Shown here one piece after another: positions 1 through 5,980 of a DNA stretch of 15,809 nucleotides (positions are counted from its first letter, which is position 1; every line of letters starts with the position of its first letter). The translations under genes and the position numbers were made by a program. The DNA comes from DATKEU01 sp035544495 (GTDB taxonomy: Bacteria > Myxococcota_A > Polyangia > Fen-1088), in the NCBI GenBank assembly GCA_035544495.1, contig DATKEU010000447.1, positions 1-15,809 of the forward strand, given 5' to 3'. The notes under the pieces were generated by a model, which was given only the letters and a program-made list of their open reading frames with translations, had not been told where the DNA came from and ran no database searches.

Positions 1-1
1 G

Positions 2-601
2 GCCACGGACGTCAGCGCGCAGCGCCTGCTGATCTTGAACCACCACACCGCGCCGGAGCTTCCGTTGCTCTGGGCGGTGCGCATGTCGATGGGGATCCCG
101 TTCGTGTGGCCGGAGGTCGTATGGAAGGAGAGCTGGGGTCGTTACCGCGGGCGTCCCATGCACGAGGGTGGCGAAGGCCATCGCGTGGTCGACGGCGGCG
201 TGCTGTCGAACTTTCCGCTCAAGTACGTCATCGAGCCGCGGCACACGGGCGCGGGCGGCGTGCTCGGCCCGCTCGCCGGCGGTGGGTCGGCCGCCGTCCT
301 GGGGATCCTGCTCGACGAGACGCACGGCGCGCGCACGCCCAGCTCGGCTCCAGTCAACAATGGAAAGGGATTCGGCCAGCTGGTCCAGGACAACGTGCTG
401 GTCATGAACAACCTCGACCGCCTGGTCAGCACCATGACCGGAGCGTGGGATCTCGAGACCATCGAAGAGCACGGCGCCGAACCGCTCATTTGCCGGATCC
501 CGGTGCGCGGTTTCGATACGCTGGACTTCGACATGAGCGACCAGTCGATGGCGGAGCTTGTCGAGATTGGCCGCGCGGCAATGAAGCGTTACCTCGGCTA
601 A
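2..601 (+). CDS. Patatin-like phospholipase, C-terminal part (5' end outside window)
   Basis: The frame is open from base 2 to a TAA at 599-601, so the start lies upstream; the TTG at 35 is internal, because the residues before it (ATDVSAQRLLILN) already fit the family. About 199 residues are visible. Patatin-like enzymes are serine acyl hydrolases with a Ser-Asp dyad. The Asp half is here: VVDGG at visible residues 62-66 (catalytic Asp64), followed by LSNFPL. Before it, the WAVRMSMGIPFVWPEV stretch matches the conserved 'avraSmaiP..f.P' region. The nucleophile motif GxSxG and the oxyanion glycines must lie upstream and cannot be checked. The C-terminus runs to a normal end (AMKRYLG). Substrate and location are unknown; bacterial members include secreted toxins and housekeeping lipid hydrolases. 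The family call is firm, the role is not. Confidence 0.85.
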   Translation, partial: ATDVSAQRLLILNHHTAPELPLLWAVRMSMGIPFVWPEVVWKESWGRYRGRPMHEGGEGHRVVDGGVLSNFPLKYVIEPRHTGAGGVLGPLAGGGSAAVLGILLDETHGARTPSSAPVNNGKGFGQLVQDNVLVMNNLDRLVSTMTGAWDLETIEEHGAEPLICRIPVRGFDTLDFDMSDQSMAELVEIGRAAMKRYLG

Positions 602-718
602 TCCAGGAAAGGGCGGCACGCTCGGGAGCGAGAGCGGTCGCCTGCCGCGTTCGACTGGAAAATCGACTATGGTACCGGCGCGCTGGCCAATCGTCGAAGG
701 CCGAGCCAGCGCCCAACC

Positions 719-725
719 AAGGAGA
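719..725 (+). promoter_or_regulatory. Ribosome binding site AAGGAGA
   Basis: A strong Shine-Dalgarno sequence seven bases before the ATG at 733. It fixes the start of the cupin gene, although the same frame stays open far upstream. The 131 bases between the patatin gene and this gene show no convincing -35/-10 pair. Confidence 0.8.
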
Positions 726-732
726 CAAGAAA

Positions 733-1212
733 ATGACGAAACTGATCCTCATCGCCGCCGCAACGTTGTCTGCCACGGCGGCCCTGGCCGCCAGTAAGCC
801 CAGCTCGCGAATGCCGGCAGCAGATCTGAAGTGGGAGCAGCCGATGGGTGCTGGCGGACCTTCGGTGGCCTTCGCCTCGGGCGATGGAAAGAGCAAGGGT
901 CCGGCGGAATTTTTCCTGAAGTTTCCGGCTGGCTTCGATTCGGGCTGGCATACGCACGACGCCAATTACAGCGCGGTGGTCATCAAGGGCACGATGACGG
1001 CGCAGGCCCAGGGCGACGCCGAAATCCAATTGCCGAGCGGTTCGTACTTTGGCGAGCCCGGCAAGAAGAACCACCGCAACTCGTGCACCAAGGACTCGGA
1101 CTGCGTGATCTTCGTTCACTCGGAGAAGGGCTTCACCTTTCACCCGATGACCGCCGAAGGAAAGCCCGCGCCCGCGCCCGACAAGAAGGCGGAGGGCGCG
1201 GCGACAAAATAG
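733..1212 (+). CDS. Secreted cupin-domain protein (DUF4437-like)
   Basis: 159 residues. The start is set by AAGGAGA and by the signal peptide that begins there: MTK, a hydrophobic ILIAAATLSATAALA core, and a likely cut after Ala19 or Ala20 (AxA). The mature part is one small cupin barrel. Motif 1 is GWHTHDANYSAVVIKG (about 71-86), giving metal-ligand histidines 73 and 75. Motif 2 is around GEPGKKNHRNSC, giving His114. The Glu normally found in motif 1 is missing (Asn/Tyr/Ser there), so a metal site would have to use histidines alone. Cys118 and Cys124 could form a disulfide in the periplasm. The last 20 residues are a Lys/Ala/Pro-rich tail. Resemblance to DUF4437-type cupins is judged from the motif pattern only; function and substrate are unknown. 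It appears to be a single-gene unit ending at the hairpin at 1237-1264. Confidence 0.82.
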   Translation: MTKLILIAAATLSATAALAASKPSSRMPAADLKWEQPMGAGGPSVAFASGDGKSKGPAEFFLKFPAGFDSGWHTHDANYSAVVIKGTMTAQAQGDAEIQLPSGSYFGEPGKKNHRNSCTKDSDCVIFVHSEKGFTFHPMTAEGKPAPAPDKKAEGAATK

Positions 1213-1236
1213 TTCGCGGCAGCTTCCGCTGCCCGA

Positions 1237-1264
1237 GCCCGATCCGCGGACGCGCGGGTCGGGC
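1237..1264 (+). terminator. GC-rich hairpin after the cupin gene
   Basis: A 12-base left arm (1237-1248, GCCCGATCCGCG) pairs with 1253-1264 (CGCGGGTCGGGC) across the loop GACG. There is one T/G position that becomes a G-U pair in RNA. It begins 24 bases after the cupin stop codon. No T-run follows, so termination could be hairpin-only or Rho-assisted. Confidence 0.5.
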
Positions 1265-1278
1265 ATCGTCGGGCGTGA

Positions 1279-1383
1279 ATCTACGTCGCGGGCTCGCTCG
1301 ACGAGACGGCCGAGCTCGATCCTTCGCCCGCCGTCGGCCAGTTCGGGGGGCCCCTCGACTTCGTGTCGCGCTTCAAGTTCTGA
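1279..1383 (+). pseudogene. Orphan fragment of a beta-propeller (SBBP-type) repeat protein
   Basis: From 1279 to the TGA at 1381-1383 a 34-codon stretch begins IYVAGSLDET, passes through DPSPAV and ends GPLDFVSRFKF. This matches the beat of secreted beta-propeller repeats ('iYVaGsf.gta.fdpgpgv....GG.DiFVaKf'), including the usual C-terminal end just after the last strand. 32 of 34 codons end in G or C, as in real genes of this window. A TGA lies directly before it in the same frame (1276-1278), and no start codon or ribosome binding site is present. It is therefore best read as the last repeat of a lost or frameshifted gene. Upstream, another frame reads SSGVN at the place where the repeat usually has DGN or SGN, which would fit a small frameshift. 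Expression is unlikely. Confidence 0.5.
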
Positions 1384-1430
1384 CGACGGCACAACCGGAC
1401 ACTGGCCAGGCTTGGAGCACGAGTGATCTT

Positions 1431-2651
1431 CTAAAGGTCGCCGAGGGCGAAGCCGGCGGACAGCTCCAGACGGAGGTACGCGGCCGGCGTGCGGAAGACG
1501 GGCTGTGATCGGCCGGCGTCGAAGTCGCGAGGAGCGAGCGCCCAGCCGGCCGCCAGACGGAGGCCGACTGCAACCGGACCGAGAGCGCGCAGGTAGGCAA
1601 GAGCGCCCTCGAGCGCGGCGTCAGCGCGGCGTCCAGAGGCGGCCTGGTCAACGCCGCTCGCCGCGAAGGTGATCCAGTCGACGCTGGCGCCGAGAGACGG
1701 CACCAGCAGGTCGTGCGTGGAGAGTCGCCAGGCGGCGCCGGCGGATGCGCGCAGCGGGTAGGCGCGCAACGCCAGGCGCGCGCCCGGCTCGGTTCCCACG
1801 ATGGGCACCTGCCGCTCGTCGGAGGCGCCGCCGGAGAGAGCCAGCGCCAGAAAGCGCCAGCGCGCCAGCAGCGACAGCAACAGCTCGCCGCGCCCCCAGC
1901 GATCGCCGGCGCCGACACCCAGGCGTCCGCTGGTGGCCACGCCCGCGACGACCAGCCAGCTGGCGTTTCGCGACGGGGTGGGCGGCGCCGCGGAGCGCGC
2001 GATCGTCGCGACCGGAACGGCGGCCGGCGGCCCAGATTCGGCGGGAGGCGCGGCCGACAGCGCGGCGTCCGCGGGCGGCGCGGCCGCTTCGCCGCCGGTC
2101 GCTGTCTCCGGCGGAGGCGGCGCGGGCGATTCGCCGCCGGTCGCCGTCTCCGGCGGCGCCGACGGCGGCGCCGGCGCGGGCGATTCCAGCGCGGGCGGCC
2201 GGTAGCCGATCTCGCGCAGATGCCGCGCCACCAGTTGAGCCGCCGCCTCGGCCAGCGCGGCGCAAGCCACCGGGTCGTGCCGCCCGCGCCGGTTCGATCC
2301 CAGCCGCCGCTCGAGCGTGATCGCGCCGCGCGCGTCGATGAGGCGCAGGCGAACGCCCGCGTCCGGCTGTGGCTGATCCAGCACCAGGCGCCGGCCGGCT
2401 GGCGGCGCGCGCCGCCCGTCGGCGGCGCCCGGCAGGCGGACGTTCAGCGCCGCGACCACGTCGGCGCGCGTAGGGCAACCGCCGGTGTCCGCCTCGATCG
2501 CGATCCGCTCGGGTTCGGGCTCGGGCTCGGGCGCCGTCCCCGGCACCGCCCCCTCGGCGCCGCGGGCGAGCAGCCCCAGCACGACCGCCACGATCGCGGG
2601 CCCCGGCGACACGCGTCCATTATGCACGCGCGTCGACGGGCCGCGGGTCAC
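1431..2651 (-). CDS. Exported protein: conserved N-terminal domain, Pro/Ala linker, barrel-like C-terminus
   Basis: 406 residues from the GTG at 2651, whose GTGA overlaps the stop codon of the preceding lipoprotein gene; GTG at 2627 or 2612 are alternatives. From 2651 the N-terminus has several Arg, then a hydrophobic AIVAVVLGLLA core (about 19-29) and a probable cut near GAEGA. Residues 48-147 form a compact domain with Cys59 and Cys130, of a type common in myxobacterial exported proteins of unknown role. Residues 152-225 are a Pro/Ala/Glu-rich linker containing PETATGGE twice. Residues 230-406 alternate short hydrophobic stretches with Gly/Arg turns and end in AYLRLELSAGFALGDL, which suggests an outer-membrane or surface beta-structure; this is inference. 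Long alternative frames through this GC-rich DNA are shadows. No enzyme motif is visible. Co-translation with the lipoprotein suggests one envelope complex. Confidence 0.65.
   Translation of the reverse strand: MTRGPSTRVHNGRVSPGPAIVAVVLGLLARGAEGAVPGTAPEPEPEPERIAIEADTGGCPTRADVVAALNVRLPGAADGRRAPPAGRRLVLDQPQPDAGVRLRLIDARGAITLERRLGSNRRGRHDPVACAALAEAAAQLVARHLREIGYRPPALESPAPAPPSAPPETATGGESPAPPPPETATGGEAAAPPADAALSAAPPAESGPPAAVPVATIARSAAPPTPSRNASWLVVAGVATSGRLGVGAGDRWGRGELLLSLLARWRFLALALSGGASDERQVPIVGTEPGARLALRAYPLRASAGAAWRLSTHDLLVPSLGASVDWITFAASGVDQAASGRRADAALEGALAYLRALGPVAVGLRLAAGWALAPRDFDAGRSQPVFRTPAAYLRLELSAGFALGDL
2088..2156 (-). repeat. Two 27-bp direct repeats in the linker of the barrel-like protein
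   Basis: Copies at 2088-2114 and 2130-2156 differ at one base and are 42 bases apart. They encode the repeated PETATGGE segment of the Pro-rich linker. Confidence 0.75.
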
Positions 2652-3601
2652 ATCGTCCAGACGATGTCGTCGAGATAGAACGTCAGGGCCTTGCTGGTGT
2701 CGGTCAGCACCCACGCGAAGGCACCGACCACGTTCATGCCGTAATCCAGGCCGGCCAGCGACAGCGAGCCGGCCTGCCAGGTGGTCTTCGTCGTCATCAC
2801 CATCTCGGGCACCTGGAACCCGTCGGGCCCGGCGCCGGCCTTGAACCGAACGTCCTTGCCGGCGACCGCGCCCGCCATCTGGAACGCGATCTTCGTCGCC
2901 CCCGGCGCGATGTCGATGCCGGGCTCGCTGGCGCCCCAGTTCGCTTGACCGACCACCTCGGGCGGTGTGGCCATCGGATGGCTCGCCTTGTCCGTCGTCA
3001 AGAAGAAGACGCCGATGTACGCGCCGCTGGCGAGCGGCGTGACGTTCGGCGGCGGCGTGAAGACGATCTTCAGGCACTTGCCGCGCGCGTTCGCCACCCG
3101 CTTCGCGCAGGGCCCGGTCGTCTCCTCGGTCTGGCTGATGATGGTCGCGCCGGGCGCGAACGCCGCCATCTCCTGCGCGTCGCCGAACCAGCCCTGATTG
3201 TCGTAGAAATCGGTGACGATGACCGGCAGCGGAGCCATCGGACCGATGGCGATGCCACCGGTGCCGCTGACGCCGCCGTCCGTGCCGCCCGTGCCGCTGA
3301 CGCCGCCGTCCGTGCCGTCGATCATTCCACCGCTTCCGCTGCTGCCACCGCTTCCGGTGCTGCCACCGCTGCCGCTGCTGCCACCGCTGCCGCTGGCGCC
3401 GCCGCTTCCCGATGCTGTGCTGCCGCCGCTGCCCGATGTGGTGCTGCCGCCGCTGCCGCTGCTCGTCCCGGCGTCAGAGAGGGCCGGCGCCGACTCGGTG
3501 TTGCCAAAACAGCCGCTCGTTGCGACGACCAGCACCACTCCGGCCAGCGCTGAAAAACCACACGCCGAGCGGCGAGCGCTCCGATCGCTTCCTGGAGCCA
3601 T
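2648..3601 (-). CDS. Lipoprotein with Ser/Gly repeat linker and carbohydrate-binding-like domain
   Basis: 317 residues. The ATG at 3601 is preceded seven bases upstream by GGAAAGGA (3616-3609). An open frame continues further upstream but lacks these signs. The signal peptide ends in a lipobox, VATSG-C31, so the protein should be lipid-anchored. Residues 44-92 are almost only Ser, Gly, Thr and Ala in GSGGS units. TDGGVSGTGG follows twice (about 97-116), giving a long flexible tether. Residues 127-317 form a globular domain with a Cys165/Cys176 pair. It opens DFYDNQGWFGDAQ and ends LTFYLDDIVW, the edge pattern of carbohydrate-binding beta-sandwich modules in myxobacterial lipoproteins. No catalytic residues are evident. 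The next gene overlaps its stop by GTGA. Lipoprotein status is firm, sugar binding is inferred. Confidence 0.8.
   Translation of the reverse strand: MAPGSDRSARRSACGFSALAGVVLVVATSGCFGNTESAPALSDAGTSSGSGGSTTSGSGGSTASGSGGASGSGGSSGSGGSTGSGGSSGSGGMIDGTDGGVSGTGGTDGGVSGTGGIAIGPMAPLPVIVTDFYDNQGWFGDAQEMAAFAPGATIISQTEETTGPCAKRVANARGKCLKIVFTPPPNVTPLASGAYIGVFFLTTDKASHPMATPPEVVGQANWGASEPGIDIAPGATKIAFQMAGAVAGKDVRFKAGAGPDGFQVPEMVMTTKTTWQAGSLSLAGLDYGMNVVGAFAWVLTDTSKALTFYLDDIVWTM
3261..3320 (-). repeat. 30-bp tandem repeat, two copies, in the lipoprotein linker
   Basis: Copies at 3261-3290 and 3291-3320 are identical over the first 27 bases. They encode the doubled TDGGVSGTGG segment. Confidence 0.85.
3329..3448 (-). 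repeat. 18-bp and 24-bp tandem repeats coding the Ser/Gly tether
   Basis: Four near-identical 18-bp units (3329-3346, 3347-3364, 3365-3382, 3383-3400) are followed by two 24-bp units (3401-3424, 3425-3448) and a partial copy. All unit lengths are multiples of three, so copy-number change would lengthen or shorten the tether without breaking the frame. Confidence 0.85.
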
Positions 3602-3608
3602 GACAGCG

Positions 3609-3616
3609 TCCTTTCC
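3609..3616 (-). promoter_or_regulatory. Ribosome binding site GGAAAGGA of the Ser/Gly lipoprotein
   Basis: Seven bases separate it from the ATG at 3601. Just upstream lie an AT-rich near-palindrome, TTCGAAATTTGAA (3618-3630), and a GGAGA/TCTCC inverted repeat (3637-3641 and 3647-3651). No clear -35/-10 pair for this strand was found. Confidence 0.7.
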
Positions 3617-3695
3617 GTTCGAAATTTGAAAAATGCGGAGAACCGATCTCCCTTGCTTCGAGACCGCACGGGTCCAAAACCTTCCGCGGCGGCGC

Positions 3696-3724
3696 ATGCC
3701 ATTGTCGAATCCAGCCCGTATGAT
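3696..3724 (+). promoter_or_regulatory. Sigma-70-type promoter giving a leaderless aminotransferase mRNA
   Basis: A -10 box TATGAT (3719-3724) lies exactly 17 bases after ATGCCA (3696-3701), which matches four of six bases of the TTGACA -35 consensus. The normal start distance after the -10 puts the first transcribed base at about 3731, the G of the GTG start codon. No Shine-Dalgarno sequence precedes that codon. Transcription and translation would begin at the same base. Confidence 0.55.
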
Positions 3725-3730
3725 GGGGCC

Positions 3731-4891
3731 GTGGACAATCCAGATTGGTTACTGGATCCAGGCGTCACCTATCTGAACCACGGCGCTTTCGGTTCCTGCC
3801 CGCGGCCCGTGCAGGCGGCGGCGCAGGAGTTCCGCGCGCGCTTCGAACGGGCCCCGATGCAGTTCGTGCTGCGCGAGGTCGAGGCGCTGCTGGACCAATC
3901 GCGCGCGGCCGCTGGCGAGCTGCTGGGGGCCGATGCGCAGGATCTGGCCTTCGTCACCAACGCCACCACCGCGGTCTCCACGGTGCTGGCGTCGCTGTCG
4001 CTGCACGCGGGCGACGAGTTGCTGGTCACCGACCACGCGTACAACGCCTGCCGGAACGCGGTCGACTTCCACGCCCGCCGGACCGGCGCGCGCGTGGTGA
4101 TGGCGCCGGTGCCGTTTCCCGTCGCCGGTCCCGACGAGATCGTCGCCGCGGTGCTGGGCGCGGTCACGCCGCGCACGCGCCTGGCGCTGCTGGATCACAT
4201 CACCAGCCCGACGGCGCTGGTGTTCCCGGTCGGGCCCCTCGTCGCCGCGCTGGAGGCGCGCGGGGTCGACACCTTGATCGACGGCGCCCACGCGCCGGGC
4301 CAGATCGCGGTCGACGTGCACGCGCTGGGACCCACGTATTACGCCGCCAACCTGCACAAGTGGTGCTGCGTCCCGAAGACGGCGGCGGTGCTCTACGTCC
4401 GGCGCGATCGGCAGCCGCACCTGCACCCGCTGGTGGTCAGCCACGGGGCGAACGCGCCGCGCACGGATCGGCCGCGCTTCCTGCTGGAGTTCGACTGGAC
4501 CGGGACGCACGATCCGGCGCCGGCGCTGTCGCTGCCGGCGGCGCTGGCGTATCTGGGCCGGCTGTTGCCGGGCGGGCTGGCGGCGTTGCGGGAGCGCAAC
4601 CACGATCTCGTGCTGCGGGCGCGCCGGCTGCTGGCGGACGCGCTGGAGGTCGACCTGCCCTGCCCCGACTCGATGCTGGGCTCGATGGCCACGCTGCCTC
4701 TGCCGGCGCGCGCGGCGCCCATGGGCCCGGCGGCCCTGTACGAGGCGCTGTGGCGGCGACACCGCATCGAGGCGCCCGTGTTCGACTGGCCAGCGCGGGG
4801 ACGGCCGATGTTCCGGGTCAGCGCGCAGATCTACAATCGGCTGCCGGACTACGAGCGGCTGGCCGGCGCGCTGGCGGCGGAGCTGGGCTAG
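3731..4891 (+). CDS. Class V PLP-dependent aminotransferase, isopenicillin-N-epimerase-like
   Basis: 386 residues from the GTG at 3731. The frame is open back to 3626, but family members begin close to 'LDPGVTYLNHGAFGSCP', which here is residues 8-24, and a promoter lies immediately before the GTG. It has the fold-type I layout of the class V family: LAFVTNATTAVSTVL (72-86) at the cofactor phosphate site, LIDGAHAPGQ with Asp184 and His187 stacking on PLP, NLHKW with the Schiff-base Lys210, and FRVSAQIYN with Arg362 as the likely substrate-carboxylate contact. The WTGTHDPAPALSLPAAL segment (256-272) is typical of the CefD/isopenicillin-N-epimerase and cysteine desulfurase-like branch. The reaction cannot be named; no beta-lactam genes are nearby, so a general amino-acid lyase, epimerase or transaminase is likelier. 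It is cytoplasmic, with no signal peptide. The next gene follows after 45 bases. Confidence 0.88.
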   Translation: MDNPDWLLDPGVTYLNHGAFGSCPRPVQAAAQEFRARFERAPMQFVLREVEALLDQSRAAAGELLGADAQDLAFVTNATTAVSTVLASLSLHAGDELLVTDHAYNACRNAVDFHARRTGARVVMAPVPFPVAGPDEIVAAVLGAVTPRTRLALLDHITSPTALVFPVGPLVAALEARGVDTLIDGAHAPGQIAVDVHALGPTYYAANLHKWCCVPKTAAVLYVRRDRQPHLHPLVVSHGANAPRTDRPRFLLEFDWTGTHDPAPALSLPAALAYLGRLLPGGLAALRERNHDLVLRARRLLADALEVDLPCPDSMLGSMATLPLPARAAPMGPAALYEALWRRHRIEAPVFDWPARGRPMFRVSAQIYNRLPDYERLAGALAAELG

Positions 4892-4936
4892 AACGGCGCG
4901 CGCGCAACCGGACCCGCGCATCGCCGATGACGGGAG

Positions 4937-5959
4937 GTGCGACGCGCGTTCCCGTCATCGATCCCACCGATCTCGTCGATCTCGTCGATCTCGTCACTGG
5001 CCGTTGCCTGCGCCCTGGCGGCTGCCGCCTGCGCGCCGGCGCGGCCCGAGACCACCGGCGACAGTCCCGCGGCGATCGAGCTGCGCGTGCAACCCGACGA
5101 CGGCCCGCCGGCGCTGGCGGCGCTGATCGCGGGCGCGCGGCGCTCGATCGCCGTCGAGGTCTACCTGCTGACGGAGGGCGAGCTGATCGACGCGCTGGTG
5201 GCGGCGCGCGCCGGTGGGCGTGAGGTGACGGTCGTGCTGGAGCAGCACCCGTTCGGGGCGCCCGGCGCCAACGACGCCGCCTTCGCTCGGCTGGCGCAGG
5301 CCGGTGTCGACGTGGCCTGGTCGAGCGACCGGTTTGCGTTGACGCACACCAAGCTGATCGTCGTCGACGGCGCGCGCGCGGCGGTGATGACCGCGAACCT
5401 GACGCACGCCGGGTTGACCACCAACCGCGAGTACATCGCGTTCGACGACGACCCCGACGACGTGGCGGCGGCCGGGTCGGTGATCGCGGCGGATCGCGCC
5501 AGCGCCGGCGCGGCGCCGGCGGCGCGCGGGCGGCTGGTGACGTCGCCGGAGACAGCGCGGGCGGCGCTGCTGCCGCTGATGGCGGGCGCGGAACGCCAGC
5601 TGCGGGTCGAGATGGAGGAGCTCTCCGACGCTGGCGCGGTCGCCACGCTGGTCGCGGCCGCGGCGCGTGGCGTGGCGGTCACGGTGGTGGCGCCGGCCAC
5701 GGATCGCGCGCCGGCCACCAGCGCGGCGCTCGGCCGCCTGGTTGACGCCGGGGTGCGCGTGCGCGCGCTGTCGGCGCCCGCGGTGCACGCCAAGGCGATC
5801 GTCGCGGACGGGCGGCGCCTCTACGTCGGATCGATCAACCTGACCGCGGCCTCGCTGGATCGAAACCGCGAGGTCGGCGTGATCGTCGAGGACGCCGGCG
5901 CGGCGGCGCGGGTCGAGCGAACGATCGACGGCGACGCCGCGGTGGGAGCGCCTCCCTGA
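4937..5959 (+). CDS. Exported phospholipase D-like lipoprotein
   Basis: 340 residues. A TGA at 4928-4930 blocks the frame, so the GTG at 4937 is the only normal start before the signal peptide. Oddly, the GGGAGG Shine-Dalgarno-like run (4932-4937) touches the start codon. The N-terminus (MRRAF, then three ISS units) leads to LAVACALAAAAC; Cys32 is a plausible lipidation site with an imperfect lipobox. Both HKD half-sites of the phospholipase D superfamily are complete: H137-T-K139-LIVVD144 with N154, and H284-A-K286-AIVAD291 with N301, each followed by a NREY or NREVG segment. A single chain with two HKD motifs can form the active site alone. Members cleave phosphodiesters in lipids or nucleic acids. 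The length fits a minimal enzyme. The substrate is unknown; an extracytoplasmic phosphodiester is implied. Confidence 0.85.
   Translation: MRRAFPSSIPPISSISSISSLAVACALAAAACAPARPETTGDSPAAIELRVQPDDGPPALAALIAGARRSIAVEVYLLTEGELIDALVAARAGGREVTVVLEQHPFGAPGANDAAFARLAQAGVDVAWSSDRFALTHTKLIVVDGARAAVMTANLTHAGLTTNREYIAFDDDPDDVAAAGSVIAADRASAGAAPAARGRLVTSPETARAALLPLMAGAERQLRVEMEELSDAGAVATLVAAAARGVAVTVVAPATDRAPATSAALGRLVDAGVRVRALSAPAVHAKAIVADGRRLYVGSINLTAASLDRNREVGVIVEDAGAAARVERTIDGDAAVGAPP
4969..4995 (+). repeat. Triplicated 9-bp repeat GATCTCGTC
   Basis: Three exact tandem copies lie in the signal-peptide region of the phospholipase D-like gene and encode the ISS-ISS-ISS stretch before the hydrophobic core. 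Confidence 0.85.
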
Positions 5960-5968
5960 AGCGGGCGC

Positions 5969-5974
5969 TATCAT
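5969..5974 (+). promoter_or_regulatory. Possible -10 box TATCAT placed for a leaderless start
   Basis: TATCAT ends six bases before the ATG at 5981, the same geometry as TATGAT before the aminotransferase start. No convincing -35 lies 16-18 bases upstream, so this is only a candidate. Confidence 0.3.
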
Positions 5975-5980
5975 GGTCAG

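Noticed and set aside
668..673. TATGGT as a -10 box for the cupin gene
   Set aside because: No -35-like hexamer occurs at 16-18 bases upstream; the TTCGAC nearby is only 12 bases away.
667..1392. Long open frame on the minus strand across the cupin gene
   Set aside because: It mirrors the cupin gene, is Arg-rich with no domain, and has no ribosome binding site.
3329..3448. Tandem repeats read as a CRISPR array
   Set aside because: The units are contiguous in-frame 18- and 24-bp codon repeats with no unique spacers and no cas genes nearby.
3626..3730. Upstream extension of the aminotransferase gene to the ATG at 3626
   Set aside because: Family members start near LDPGVTYLNHGAFG, the extension has no ribosome binding site, and it would run through the promoter at 3696-3724.
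3731..3738. GTGGACAA at the aminotransferase start matches half of the 33-bp palindrome arm
   Set aside because: Only eight bases match, with no second half-site, and it is explained by the coding sequence. Chance is likely.
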